A stretch of DNA of 64,000 nt. Source: Meconema thalassinum. Taxonomy: Eukaryota; Arthropoda; Insecta; Orthoptera; Tettigoniidae. Position numbers and translations under genes: made by a program. The stretch covers positions 168,712,704-168,776,703 of the forward strand of contig OX336389.2 in assembly GCA_946902985.2 (NCBI GenBank). The letters run 5' to 3'. Each line of letters begins with the position of its first letter. Position 1 is the stretch's first letter. The notes below the pieces were generated by a model. The model was not told where the DNA came from, made no database searches, and saw only the letters and a list, made by a program, of their open reading frames with translations. This document shows positions 44,078 through 55,455 of this stretch, one piece after another.

Positions 44078-44811
44078 AAAATGCCACTCCGGAGAGATTT
44101 CAGAGAAGTAACCACCAATGTCCTTAAATTATAACCAAGCAACAATATTATTGCAGGACGATATTATTGTAAGAGGTGAGGGACCAATGGGGCCTTTAGG
44201 GAGACAGTTGAATTAGGAATACGAATTAAGAGAGTCGATGGTTTGGACCGCTAATGCCTGCACAGAAATGGATTGTAATTAGCTAAACCACCAAACTATT
44301 GAATAAATAAATTAATTTCCCGTGTTGAATGCATGGAATATGTATGATCTACGATGTGTTTCTGTAATTCAACGAGTTTCGAGGAGACACACTTCGAGTT
44401 GATATCGATACTGGTTCACTGCATATTATACGTGATAACCATTATCAAAGGGATACCAGCAAGTATAATCGTTCTCGGATCATAGCCTATGAACTTAGAT
44501 ACACAGAGTGCATATGTCAAGGGGGGTTCTGCGTGATCAACTTTATCCACAATAATTGGATAAGCGCTGAATTATAGCGTCAATCATTCAATTTCGGACT
44601 TTACTCGGGTAATATCGACATCACCCACCCAGGTCCAGATAATTAATTGAAATAGAACTAATTAACGTACTGGCATACAAAACGACAAATACTACATTCA
44701 GCGCTGAATTCCCTCGTACTTTTTGTTTTACCTTGTAAACAAAGTGAAAATGCTGAGAATTCCAACCAATTGTCATATTGTCAAGATGTAATTTTCATTA
44801 AAAGTAATAAA
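44078..44811. other. Unassigned sequence
   Basis: No gene, RNA gene or repeat recognised. Confidence 0.4.
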
Positions 44812-45043
44812 AGGTCGCCTCCGTAGCGTAGTGGTCAACGTGGTTAGCTTCCGCCCCAGAGGTCCTGGGTTCGATTCCCGGCTCTGCCACGAAATTTGAA
44901 AAGTAGTATGAGGACTGGAACGGTGTATACTCAGCCTCGGGTGGTCCAAATGAGTAGAGGGGATTCGATTCCCACCTCAGCCATCCTCGAAGTGGTTTTC
45001 CGTGGTTTCCCACTTCGTTTCCGGGCAAATGCCAGGATGGTAC
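44812..45043 (+). repeat. SINE family 2 copy interrupted by gypsy element B
   Basis: Head GTCGCCTCCGTAGCGTAG, first B box GGGTTCGATTCCCGG (about 44867), second GGGGATTCGATTCCCACC, then GGCAAATGCCAGGATGGTAC. In intact family members this is followed by CTAACTTAAGGCC. Here element B starts after GTAC, and CTCCTGTAAGGTCATGGCC follows element B at 59406, a plausible diverged continuation. Confidence 0.75.
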
Positions 45044-48000
45044 TGTCCCCGTAAATCCGGATAGTAGGCTGTCAGATATCCGCCCCCTCAATCGGATTGC
45101 CAATAATCAAACGCACCGGCACAGCTACATCAATGAAAATGGCACTGACAGATACTACCGAGATTAGAGCACAGCAGTTAACAAGAAATTATTGTGGAAC
45201 ACACCAAAATATACGGGGGTTCATACTTACCTTTACTTACCTCTTCAAATTAATCTCGGGAATGGGTTGCCAACTGGATCACTTAAAGTATGCCCACACA
45301 ATAACCTCCACCATGATATTTAAAATTGAACCAAGACGAAGACAAGAAACTTTAAACTGTACAATAATTTATTTCACATAAAGGGGTGACTTTAACAAAA
45401 AACTCAACAAAATACACGTGGCAATCAGAAGCCATTGTCAATATAATCATGTCCTCCTGTAGGACTGGTAGACGTAACATACAAAATTTTATCTTTCACT
45501 TGCTTATAAAGAACGTAATAATAGTAATACACTTGGAATGGATGAGGGAATTGGGACAAGACACGTAGCAATTGTTTTCCTCTTTCATAAACATCACACT
45601 TTATTTATAACTGCAGGCCTGTTATGTAATTGACCTTGGCCTCTAACATACAGTTGTCAGGCCAGCTGCGATCTACTCTACAACAAGTTGCATGCCCACG
45701 TCGTCAAACGGGCCCACCTGTCCGGTCAGTGCTAGCATATGCTCGTAACCTTCGAGCTTAGCTCCTTTTCAAACGCTTTAAATGTCCTCAACTCAACTCA
45801 AATATTAACACGCAAATCTTTTAAATGCTCCAATCAAATGTTACTGGATTACTCTAATAATCCCAAAACTTGTTTAATGGTATAATCCACTTGTATAATT
45901 AGCGTTCTTTAGAGTATATTAACAAAATTCTTAATGTTTATAACAAATGCTCATTAATTGTTTATAACAATTACAAATTGTTTATAATATTGTCAAATGA
46001 CAATTGAAAAATCTATACACGCCTCTATTAATTTCTTTCATTTCACATTATTATTAAAGATAATTACATAATTTATTTACAATATTTATATTTATTTATT
46101 TATTTTAGAAATACATTAAACCACACGTTTATCCGGTTGATAATTACTCAAATCAGGTTAACATAATCGACCAATGAAGGTTAGTTATATTTATGCTTAT
46201 ATTCAGGTTTAATAAGTTTTAATAATTATTATTATTATTTGTGACGGTAACCTCCATTCAAAATCGTTATCTCAAATTATTTAACACTCTTGTTAATTTT
46301 AACAGTAATTTCACATGATTAATTTTCAAAGGACCTGGACAATAAACTCAGCGGAAAAATACTTCGCTTCAAATGCACAAAATTGCATAAAATAGGCCCA
46401 GAATTCATCATATATTTCAATATATATGGCATAAAAATCTTCCATAATCCATACAAAACCTCCACTTATAATCTCTTCAACATCATTAATATTACTGTGG
46501 GAACCTCCTTCAATTATTCAAGGGCATTATTCATCAGCGACTTTTACATGACCACTGAACTAACGATTATACATCCATAGTTCCACTTCAAAAATTCTTA
46601 TATTCATTAATTGTTTCAAAACTGTTATTTTATTTAACCTTCGTGGGTTTCATTCATGAATCGATATGAAGTAAAAATTTGCCAATCACAAATAAATTTA
46701 ATAGCAAATACGATTATACACGCCTTTCTTGTCTATCAAAATTGAGATTAATATCTCCTAAGTATCGTAGTATAAAAATACTATCTTCAAACAAAGTTCA
46801 TCTAAACTGCAAAATAGTCGAATAGAATACAATTAGACTTTGGAATGCAAACATTATTGTTCCAATCTAGTATTGAGAAAAATTCCTATCAAATGTTCAT
46901 TACTATAGTGTATTAAAAAAAAATTGTAATCAATGTTCATATTTCATAAAATTGTCTATAATGCAATGGTAATTTCGATAACTGACGATAAATGTCTATG
47001 TTGCAATCATGTTCATAAAACGACTAGTATTTCCAAGATCGTCGATACAGAAATAGATTTTAACGCTCTAAAATCTTTTAATTATTCTTCTTTCTTGAGG
47101 ATGACAGAAAATTGGTCAAAGTAATTTACTGAAATAGAATTACTTTAATAAAATGACACGCTGTCTGAATTCAAATCTGCCATAGAAAATCATTAACTTT
47201 ACAGTCAAATCGTGACTTCAATAATATGCAAATTACTGAAAGAATATACTATATTATCAGTCTCCACTGATCCAAACTTATTTAAATCTGCCAATGACAT
47301 AACAATGTCTTAATAAATCGTAGAAAAAGGCATAACTCATCGAAGTGTACTGAGTACATAAATATCAGGCAAGAAAATGGGGCAAAATATAAATAGGACA
47401 AAAATATGGGAAAAATGGTTGCTCAGACATCGCTAAATGACTCAAATAAAACAAGAAACGTTCACGACTACCTTATATGTTGATTGAAGTTCCAGAGGAA
47501 AATCTTCCAAAGAAGACTGGTGATGGTTCCATTTCACCAAAAAGATGTGCTCCGTCCTCGAACCTGGAATCAGCGCCCTCGGAGAATCGAACTGCTTCCT
47601 CCTCCGGAAATTGCACTGCTCCGTGTATACGATAGACATCCTTCTGGAAAAACTCTTCTGTGTGAGCCGGGTCCCCCCTGGCCCCTCTTGATAGTTCCTG
47701 AAGTTCTGGTAGTAATTCGCCATGAAGTTTATTGCAATAATTTCCGTAGAAATATTCATATTTGTGGAGTATGAATATGTTTCCACTGCCATTTGAAATA
47801 ATTCAGCGTTGGACTACGATGCATGAGTGTAGTTGGATGTTCACTACATGCTCGCTTTTGTAGAAAGACGATTAGCGAAGTTCCATGCTGTTAATTCACT
47901 CCATCGATATATGTCCCAATTGCATTAAAGTCATTAGTCTTCCATCTCCACTTCCGTTATAATAGTTGAAAGAACTGTCATATTATTTTGTTCCATGTTA

Positions 48001-48993
48001 TAATGCAGCGTTATATTATCAAAAGCAATATGTAGTAGCACTGTTGCAATACCAGTGTCAGCCGTAGCGTACAATGTGATATATTTTAAAAGTGCTTCTC
48101 AGATGGCGAGAAAATCACTTTTGTCTGCCGTCTTAAAATGCCTATATCTTTCGAATTATATTCTTGAAAATGTTCAACCTTTCTACACACTTTAATATAG
48201 TACTGCACAATCGAATTAGCTTAAAGGCATTAGTCAACTCTTGATATGTTAACTTGTAGACTTGAAAATGAGTGCGTTTCAACTTCGCCTAGTTTCCAAA
48301 CACCGTAAAATGGAACTGCGGCGCGCTCGAAGCTCGTTCGATGCGGTTGGCTTTACCACACGCTAAAGACGACTTGTTTCACTTATTCACTCGAAAACGA
48401 CTATAACATCAGCAATGTATATGCGGTATCAGACACATGAGATATGAGCTATGAGATATGAGAGCTCCTCTCTGCTGTGCAAGACCTTTTATCAACTTCA
48501 TAAGGGGCGTATCCATCCCTTCCATAGCTCATTTCTCCGTCATCGCTAGAATTTCTAACTTTGGCAATACTTGACGGATCTTCAAATTTCAAAAACTCAA
48601 AAATAATTTCTTCAAAATTCCAAATCAATGCCATAACTGAAAATAGGTTTCCACAATTCTGCATGCCAAAAGTAATTAAATATGATAGTTTCAGTAATCT
48701 CCGTCTCCCTCCTAACTATCGTTCATTGGTTTGAGCCTTTCCTCCAATCGCGTAACTTCTTCCTCAGCACAATTCCATGTTTCCCTGCGACTGCGTCGTA
48801 AATCTCAGATCTTTCTCGAACAAAATCATGACGTCACCAAGAATCTCAGCTCAAGCAGCCTACTTGCGTGAAGTCTGCGTCATCCGTGCTTACGTCATGA
48901 GTATCCACGTCACAACTATGACAGCCATAACTTTCTTCATATTTTCCCGATACAGCCATCGTGGTCTCAATATAATTCAAATTTACGGGGGCA
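45044..48993 (-). repeat. 3' LTR of element B (3950 bp)
   Basis: Matches 55456-59401 with about 20 substitutions and a 4-bp indel near 46095 seen by eye. More than half of the differences fall in about 47430-47950. Repeated short frames are shared with the other LTR and have no recognisable domain. Confidence 0.95.
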
Positions 48994-49007
48994 TTCTCCC
49001 TTCACCA
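48994..49007 (-). promoter_or_regulatory. Polypurine tract of element B
   Basis: The minus strand reads TGGTGAAGGGAGAA immediately before the 3' LTR, in the expected place for the plus-strand primer. Confidence 0.7.
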
Positions 49008-49086
49008 CGTTTTAAAAACAGTTGCGAATTGTTTTTAAACTCTGTGTTATAAATATCTCAATTCACTTGAACACGAAATTGAATTA

Positions 49087-49947
49087 TCATTGGCTTACTC
49101 TTGGATAATATTTCTTCAAGTTTCCAGCATTGAACTTGCCATATACGACATTATTCTCATCATCGTAGAGTTCATAACAGTTGTTGCCATAAGCATTCGT
49201 AATTCTGAACGGACCCATGAACACTATTCCAAATTTGGGATAGATTTTCTTACTCACATCAGCCTTGACAGGTCTGCGTAGTAATACCAGATTTCCAATT
49301 TCTAAGGGCGCACCAAAACATTTTCCAGCTACTCTTTTCAATCGTTTCTCTGCTGCTTTCTGGAGTTGTTCCTTCGCTCTGTCAATTCTCTGCTGCCTTC
49401 CTAGGTCGGGATCTCTAGGAACGTGGTTAAAAAGATTATCCCACGGCCTTTCTGGGTTTCTTCCTAGATGAAGTCTCATTGGCACTTCTCCTGTGCTCTC
49501 CTGCACTGTAGAATTTAGACATTCCTCAATAAGGGGTACAAATCTCACCCAACCAGAGTGATCATTCGGACAGAAAATTCGACAAAATTTCGAAAATTCA
49601 GCCATATATCTTTCTGAAGAATTCGATTCCGGATAGCGCACGCTTGAAAATAAGTGCTTAATACCAAGCCTTTCCATATCTGCAGCAAATTCTAAGGATG
49701 TAAACTGAGCTCCATGATCCGACAGTAGATATTCTGGTTTACCAGCTTTTGGAAATACAGCATGTTCCAGTCTGCTTACAACATTCCTCGTGTTAGCTTT
49801 TTGCATGGGACTCATTGTTACAAATTTCGAGAAGACATCCACGGTAACCAACAGATACTGATTACCCTGATATCCCTTCGGACAAGGACCAAATATGTCC
49901 GTCGCCATGAGTTCATTTGGTTTAGAAGGAATCATAGCCTTAGGTTT
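49087..49947 (-). pseudogene. Element B integrase catalytic core and C-terminus
   Basis: About 282 residues in the same frame as the zinc finger part but separated from it by TGA (49948-49950). Catalytic acids counted from the ATG at 49935: D13 (ATDIFG), D73 (LLSDHGAQF), E108 (SNSSER), with 34 residues between the last two. A GPF module (FMGPFRITNA) and a C-terminal NAGNLKKYYP segment follow, complete and in one frame, unlike element A. It would join the cDNA to the target. The element inserted at GTAC with a 4-bp duplication. Confidence 0.85.
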
Positions 49948-50566
49948 TCATTTTAATAGAGCGGAAGCATACTTTGCTCTTTGACATTTATCACATGAAC
50001 GAATGACATTAGCAATGCTGGAACGCATGTTAGTCCAAATAAACCTCTCTTTAAGAGTGTCAAGAGTTTTATCTAAACCTGCATGTCCAGTTGCGTGATG
50101 AGCTACCCACACTAAATTGACAACAAGTTTAGGTGGCACGACTATTCGAAGCTTGGTATGCGCAGAGTCAGCATACTTACATACGATGTCTCCACTCAAG
50201 ACAAAGTGTCGTGATTCTCTCTGTGTAGCTGCATAGTCAACATCAGTATTGTCCATGTAACCCTTGAGGAACCTGTACATTTTCCTGATTGGAGCGTGTC
50301 TCTTCTGTGACACACCGATTCGGGCTAACCTCCTAACGGTCTCTTGATCTTGCTGCTCCAATTGTACATGGTGTATCTGCACATTTTTGATAGGGTTACG
50401 TGATAAAGCATCAGCCAGTAAGTTATCTTTCCCAGGCTGATGGACAATCGTGGCATTAAACTGTTGGGTGAACAAAGCCCAACGTGTCAATCTATCACTA
50501 GACATGTCAGTTTGCAGCATAAACTGAAGTGCTTTGTGATCTGTAATAATGATAACCTTGTGTCCA
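49948..50566 (-). pseudogene. Element B RNase H end and integrase zinc finger
   Basis: Continues pol after a 1-base frameshift at about 50564-50566. It contains the last RNase H part (DRLTRWALFTQQF, DALSRN) and the integrase HHCC finger (HHATGHAG ... CDKC). It ends at an in-frame TGA where element A has sense codons, so this is a nonsense mutation rather than a natural gene end. Confidence 0.8.
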
Positions 50567-52259
50567 GCAACATTTTTTTCCAGGCTTGCAAAGCTGTTAC
50601 AAAAGCTAACGCTTCTAGTTCTGTCGTAAAGTAGTTTTCCTCGTGTTTCCTTAACTTTCGACTAGTGAACGCAATGTAGTGCTTGTTGCCTGCCTCGTCT
50701 TTTTGGTATAAGACTGCACTAATGCCTATTCTTGATGCATCAGACTCTATATAGAACATCTTCTCAAAGTCTGGGTACTCCAGTTTGACGTTGTTTCTGA
50801 GCATCTCCTTTGCTTTCTCAAAAGCCTCGTCTGCTGCGGTACTCCATTTCCATCTGTTATTCTTCTTGAGTAAGTCATACAGAGGAGCCATAATTTCAGA
50901 GTATCTCGGACAGTGACTGCTGATAAATTGGCATGCGCCTACAAATTCTCTGACTTGTTTCACCTTAGTTGGCTTTGGGAATCTTGTGATCGCATCTACT
51001 TTCTGCATGTTTGGATGATATCCATCTTTATCAATCGTATGCCCCAAGTAGTTGATTTCCTTCTTCAAGAATTGGCATTTTCCAAAATTGACCTTGATAT
51101 TGGCCTCCCTTAAATTTTCAAACAACTTTCTCAAATGCACTAAATGTTCTGCGGCATTGGGTGAAGATACAATTAAATCGTCAATGTAGCAGATTACATT
51201 TTCCTTGACTTCGTCAGTGAGCTTACTATCAAGTGCTCGAATAAGTGCTGGTCCACTGTTGACCATTCCAAAAGGCATTCTCACAAAGACCCATGACGTC
51301 TGGTCAAATAAGAATCCAGTGTACTGCATACTTTCTTCTTCTAATTGAACTTGGTAAAACGAAGATGTCAAGTCAAGAACACTGAAACATGCTCTCCCTT
51401 TGAACTTTCGAAGCAGATCTCTGATCTTAGGTGGTCGGTCATTTTTTGGAAGAATCTTCAAGTTGATGGTCCGAGCATCGAGACAAAGACGTATCTGACC
51501 ATTACTTTTCTTCACTACAGTGATGGGGTTTATGTAAGACGACGCCTGTTTTTTAATAATCCCGTCTACCTCCATTTTTCTGATCAACCCTCGTACTTCT
51601 TGATAGTATTTCTCAGGTATGGGGTATATTCTTTTTTGGTAAGGGGTTTCATCGGTCAGCCTTATCTTGTACTTGTAGTCTTTAATCAATCCAGGCTTTT
51701 CATCAAAAATATCTTGGAATTCCTTTATCAAATCCTCAAATTCCCCCTGAATTTCTTCAAATCCTTCAGTTTTTCTACTGGGTATTTCTGTTAGATTCTC
51801 CACTTCATTGATAATAGTATTTAAAATTTCTTCCCTAAGGTCTATCTCCAGACTGTTTTTCACGTCCTGTTCTTCGATCTCTTCTGTGATCATGTACCCA
51901 TCATTAAAGCTAATAATCCTATTCTTCATGTCAATAATGGCTCCAACTTTCGATATAAAATCGATTCCTAGCACAATATCGAAATGGATCTTGTTCACCA
52001 CAATAAAGATCTGTTCATAAGTCCTTCCATTAATTTCAAAGTTCAACAACACTTGGATCTTGCATTTCACTGCCTTGTCTTGGAAAATTCCTCTCACTTT
52101 GACGGTAGAAACAGGTAAAACTGTCATGTTTTCTCCTTTTAACAGACTTTGATAGCATTCATCAGAAATGATAGAAATAATTGCGCCTGTATCCATAAGA
52201 GCTTTGTACTGTTGGCCATCTATCAGTACAGAAATAATAGGTAAGGCACATGGTCTCTC
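50487..52259 (-). pseudogene. Element B protease, reverse transcriptase, RNase H
   Basis: The pol frame follows gag directly after one TAG, in the same frame. Counting from the MDTG methionine at 52196: protease DTGA at 2-5 and VLGIDF at 75-80; RT catalytic D275 (VLDLTSSF) and YIDD at 337-340; RNase H ESDAS (D486). After TWKK-like AWKKML the frame leaves the family sequence. Comparison with element A (WKKMLIGHS) shows one base missing at about 50564-50566, after which 17 or more residues are out of frame before a stop at 50487. RT itself looks complete. Confidence 0.9.
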
Positions 52260-52262
52260 CTA
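52260..52262 (-). other. In-frame TAG between gag and pol of element B
   Basis: Reads GTC AAA TAG GAG AGA on the minus strand, with open frame on both sides. In element A the corresponding place has no stop and gag-pol is one frame. Either this is a fresh nonsense mutation, or the B family uses stop readthrough to make Gag-Pol, as gammaretroviruses do. The sequence alone does not decide. Confidence 0.6.
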
Positions 52263-54791
52263 TTTGACGATTCCCCTCTCTTCTAATAAATCCTCATCAG
52301 TAACTTCATAAATTTCATTAATGGTAATTAGGTGTGGTGTGGCAATGTATTTATGGTTTCTCACTGTCGTTGAGAAATCGGCGTTTTTTTTTGTGTTACC
52401 AATCTCAAAGTTCTGCTGGCTTGTAGAAGGACCAGGATCGATCACTACATCCTGTCTTTTCTTTTGGTTTTCAGCTGCCTTCTCTCGTAATTCCTTAAGA
52501 TACTGCTGACTTTCTTTCTCTCTTTCCTGATATTTGTCGGGTGTCATAACCTGACCTTGAGAATTCTGATTTTGATTCTGGTAATTTCTATTGTAATTCC
52601 TATTGTAGCCCTGGTTATTGTAGTATCTACCTCTTCCGTTGTTGTAGTTTCCTCTATTATTATTCCAGCCTCTTCTTTGCTGATATGGACGGTAACCTTG
52701 CGATCTGTGGTTGCGAAAGTGATTATTCCTGTGAGGACCTACATTTTCAGTTTTTTCTTCATCAGGCTTGTCAGTTTGCTGAACTTGATCCATATAGACA
52801 GTATTGATGTCTTTGAATTCGTGCCTCTGACCTTTTTGTACCACATTTGGCATTGGACTCGTGTAGTCAAGCCTTCTTAATAATTCGTCCATACTGGTCA
52901 AATCCCTGATGTTTGACGATATGATGTGTCTTCTCACCTCCACAGGCAGCATACGAGAAATCGCATCTATCAACTGCTCTGTTGACAATGGGGGTTGCAA
53001 AAATCTCAAGCGTGATAACTGGCTCGTGAAGAAATCAGCGTACCGTGTTGGAAGAGTACCTGAATACTTCCTTGAGTATACCTCAGCTCTTAGTGAATTC
53101 TGCGCTTCGATGGACCAGAATCGTTTTATCAGTGCCTCTGCAAATTCGTCAAAATTACTGAACGTATAGCGAAATGCTCTGAACCATTCAAGGGGCCCTC
53201 CAGCTAGAAATCTCTCCACTATCCTCATCTCTTTTTCTCTCGGAATGTGAGCTTCAATGAAATAGTCTTTCAGGTTCCGGATATATTCTATTGGTGTCAG
53301 ACTATCAGTATTGCTAAATTTTTGAGGTTTGTCCTCGAAGTTCCGGATGACTGTCACATTTCTCGGATATGAATCCATGTAATTCTTCCCACTATCACGA
53401 TATCTCCATTCAGGTTCAATATTCCTATCCTCATCTTCTTCTCGGAATCTGGATATACGTTCCTCAGGACTAATATCTCTTTCTTCTGTAGCGAGGTTAC
53501 ATCTTCTGACGTAATTCCTATCATCGTCACCAGTCAAGCCTTCTGGATCCTTATCCGTGATTTCCGTGATAACTTTCCTGATTAACTCTTCTTTATAGGT
53601 TTCCATCATGCTGGCTTCTCCTAGTTTCAAATTCTGAAGTTTGCTCGTGGTTTCATTAACATCAGAGACAACCTTATGAATCTGTTCCTCTAACGCGGAT
53701 TTTAATGCTTGCACGTCCTGACCTATTTGAGTTCTATCCTCTACCTGCTTTTCGGATAGCGAGTCCATCCTTATACTCAAGTCTTTCCTAATTTGCACTA
53801 CTTCATTATTTATGTCTACTTGTGTACTGGCAAGTTTTCTTTCAATTCGTTCCTGAATCTGAGTTACATGTTCCCCACTTGACCTATTCCATTCATATTT
53901 ACACACCGTTACATTTGCAGTTAACATTTCCGCAATATCTACTTCGATGTCTTCCTTAAGTAAACGATTATGATCTAATACTTGGGTTCTAATGACCTCT
54001 ACATCATACTTTAATCCTGCTAAAGAAGCTGTTGTCCTAACAGACTCGTCAACTAACCTAGTTGTTAATGCACTAATGTTACGAGTACAAAGTGTTTTTG
54101 AAGTTTCAATTTCTTCTCTAACTTTATTAACATCAGTTTGAACTTTAGCAATGTCTACAAAAACAGTGTTAACTTCTACTTGTATCTTAGTTATGTCGCT
54201 TTGCATCTCATTTACATCTGAATGAATGTTATTAATGTCTACTTGAACATTCGACACATCGGTTCGAACATTATGAATCTCTCTTTGAACCTCTTCAACT
54301 TTATCTTGTACAGTAGCAACATCGTTCCTAACAACAATTACTTCAGCTCTAGCACATGAAATATCACCCCGAACATTAGCAACATCAAGAGTCAACATAG
54401 TAAGATCTTTCTGTACCTTAGAAACATCAGTCTTAACATCAGAAACATCTTTGTGCACATTGGACACGTCTGTGCGCATGTCAGTTACAGCATTCTCGAT
54501 TCCCTGGGTACTGATCTGTAAACGCGACATATCATTTTCTAAGTTTGCAGAACTGGTCTGAATAACTTTCAAATTTTCATCCATCCTAGTAGACAAATTA
54601 CTAGCATTCTCCTTCATCATCTCCTGCATTCGACTAGTATTCCTAGCTTCCATCTCCTTCATGCTTTCGTTCATGCTATCTTTCAAATTAGCAGACATAT
54701 TACTAGAATTCTCCTCCATCATCTGCTTCATACTGCTATTCATGCTAGCTTTCATCTCCTCCAACATTATTCTCAGACTTTCATCTGCCAT
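52260..54791 (-). CDS. Element B Gag-like structural protein
   Basis: Uninterrupted frame of 843 residues from ATG 54789-54791 (MADESL). A TTG five codons upstream is not preferred. The numbers below count from that TTG. Residues 113-238 are 18 unbroken heptads of the type DVxxVxx, a very long predicted coiled coil, with more coiled coil on both sides. A capsid-like retrotransposon gag region lies at about 490-650 (KPQKFSNTDSLTPIEY, LEWFRAFR, SLRAEVYSRK). Residues 690-750 are rich in Asn, Arg, Tyr and Gly with no CCHC knuckle, probably the RNA-binding part. The gene ends at TAG, with pol in the same frame behind it. It would form the particle that packages the element RNA. The single open frame stands in contrast to the broken pol. 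Confidence 0.9.
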   Translation of the reverse strand: MADESLRIMLEEMKASMNSSMKQMMEENSSNMSANLKDSMNESMKEMEARNTSRMQEMMKENASNLSTRMDENLKVIQTSSANLENDMSRLQISTQGIENAVTDMRTDVSNVHKDVSDVKTDVSKVQKDLTMLTLDVANVRGDISCARAEVIVVRNDVATVQDKVEEVQREIHNVRTDVSNVQVDINNIHSDVNEMQSDITKIQVEVNTVFVDIAKVQTDVNKVREEIETSKTLCTRNISALTTRLVDESVRTTASLAGLKYDVEVIRTQVLDHNRLLKEDIEVDIAEMLTANVTVCKYEWNRSSGEHVTQIQERIERKLASTQVDINNEVVQIRKDLSIRMDSLSEKQVEDRTQIGQDVQALKSALEEQIHKVVSDVNETTSKLQNLKLGEASMMETYKEELIRKVITEITDKDPEGLTGDDDRNYVRRCNLATEERDISPEERISRFREEDEDRNIEPEWRYRDSGKNYMDSYPRNVTVIRNFEDKPQKFSNTDSLTPIEYIRNLKDYFIEAHIPREKEMRIVERFLAGGPLEWFRAFRYTFSNFDEFAEALIKRFWSIEAQNSLRAEVYSRKYSGTLPTRYADFFTSQLSRLRFLQPPLSTEQLIDAISRMLPVEVRRHIISSNIRDLTSMDELLRRLDYTSPMPNVVQKGQRHEFKDINTVYMDQVQQTDKPDEEKTENVGPHRNNHFRNHRSQGYRPYQQRRGWNNNRGNYNNGRGRYYNNQGYNRNYNRNYQNQNQNSQGQVMTPDKYQEREKESQQYLKELREKAAENQKKRQDVVIDPGPSTSQQNFEIGNTKKNADFSTTVRNHKYIATPHLITINEIYEVTDEDLLEERGIVK

Positions 54792-55308
54792 TTCAATATT
54801 ATTCAAAAATAGACTGCTTTAGGGACATACATCAAACAGAGCAAAATAACAACATCTGAGCAACATCTTTCACCATATATAAATTTGAGCAATTTTCTGT
54901 CTTAAATCTAACTTATAATTACCTTATAATTAACCTTCGTAGACACTTCATGTTGAAATAAACTCAAGCACATGTTCAAATTTCTTTGGTTCATTTTAAA
55001 ATATCCTAACACAAATAATTTACATTTACAATCCAAATAGTTAAAATTTATCTTTAATATGACGAAACATGTCATAAGCCGGTCAAATAAAATAAAATTC
55101 CAGATCATAGGCGATTTTTCTAAGTTTCCAGCCTATTTAACCTCTCTCAAGTTGTATAAGATCTGATCTTTTCTGAGTGTAATTTTCCTAATGCAACACA
55201 ACATTTAATCCCTATATAATCACACTCTCAAATTCTATAATTGGCCAAGACATCTAACAAAGAATCAACCTCTTCATTTGAGTCTTCACAATCCCATTGA
55301 CATCGATA

Positions 55309-55450
55309 ACTTGGTAATCCAATGTTATTCGAACACTCCACAAAATTGCGGTGCCAATTTTACTGCAATAACTTGGTAATCCAATGTTTTGCTGAACGTG
55401 CCAATCGAGCTGATCGAGCTGATCGTGCCCCACGAAATTGCGGCGCCAAT
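55309..55450 (-). repeat. Duplicated leader with candidate primer binding site, element B
   Basis: Two pieces next to the 5' LTR occur twice: AACTTGGTAATCCAATGTT at about 55308 and 55369, and AAATTGCGG(T/C)GCCAAT at 55343-55358 and 55435-55450. On the minus strand the LTR-proximal copy reads TGGCGCCGCAATTTCGTGG from 55448, 7 nt from the LTR. It begins like a tRNA-Lys type site (TGGCGCC) and then departs from it. Confidence 0.5.
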
Positions 55451-55455
55451 CCTAC

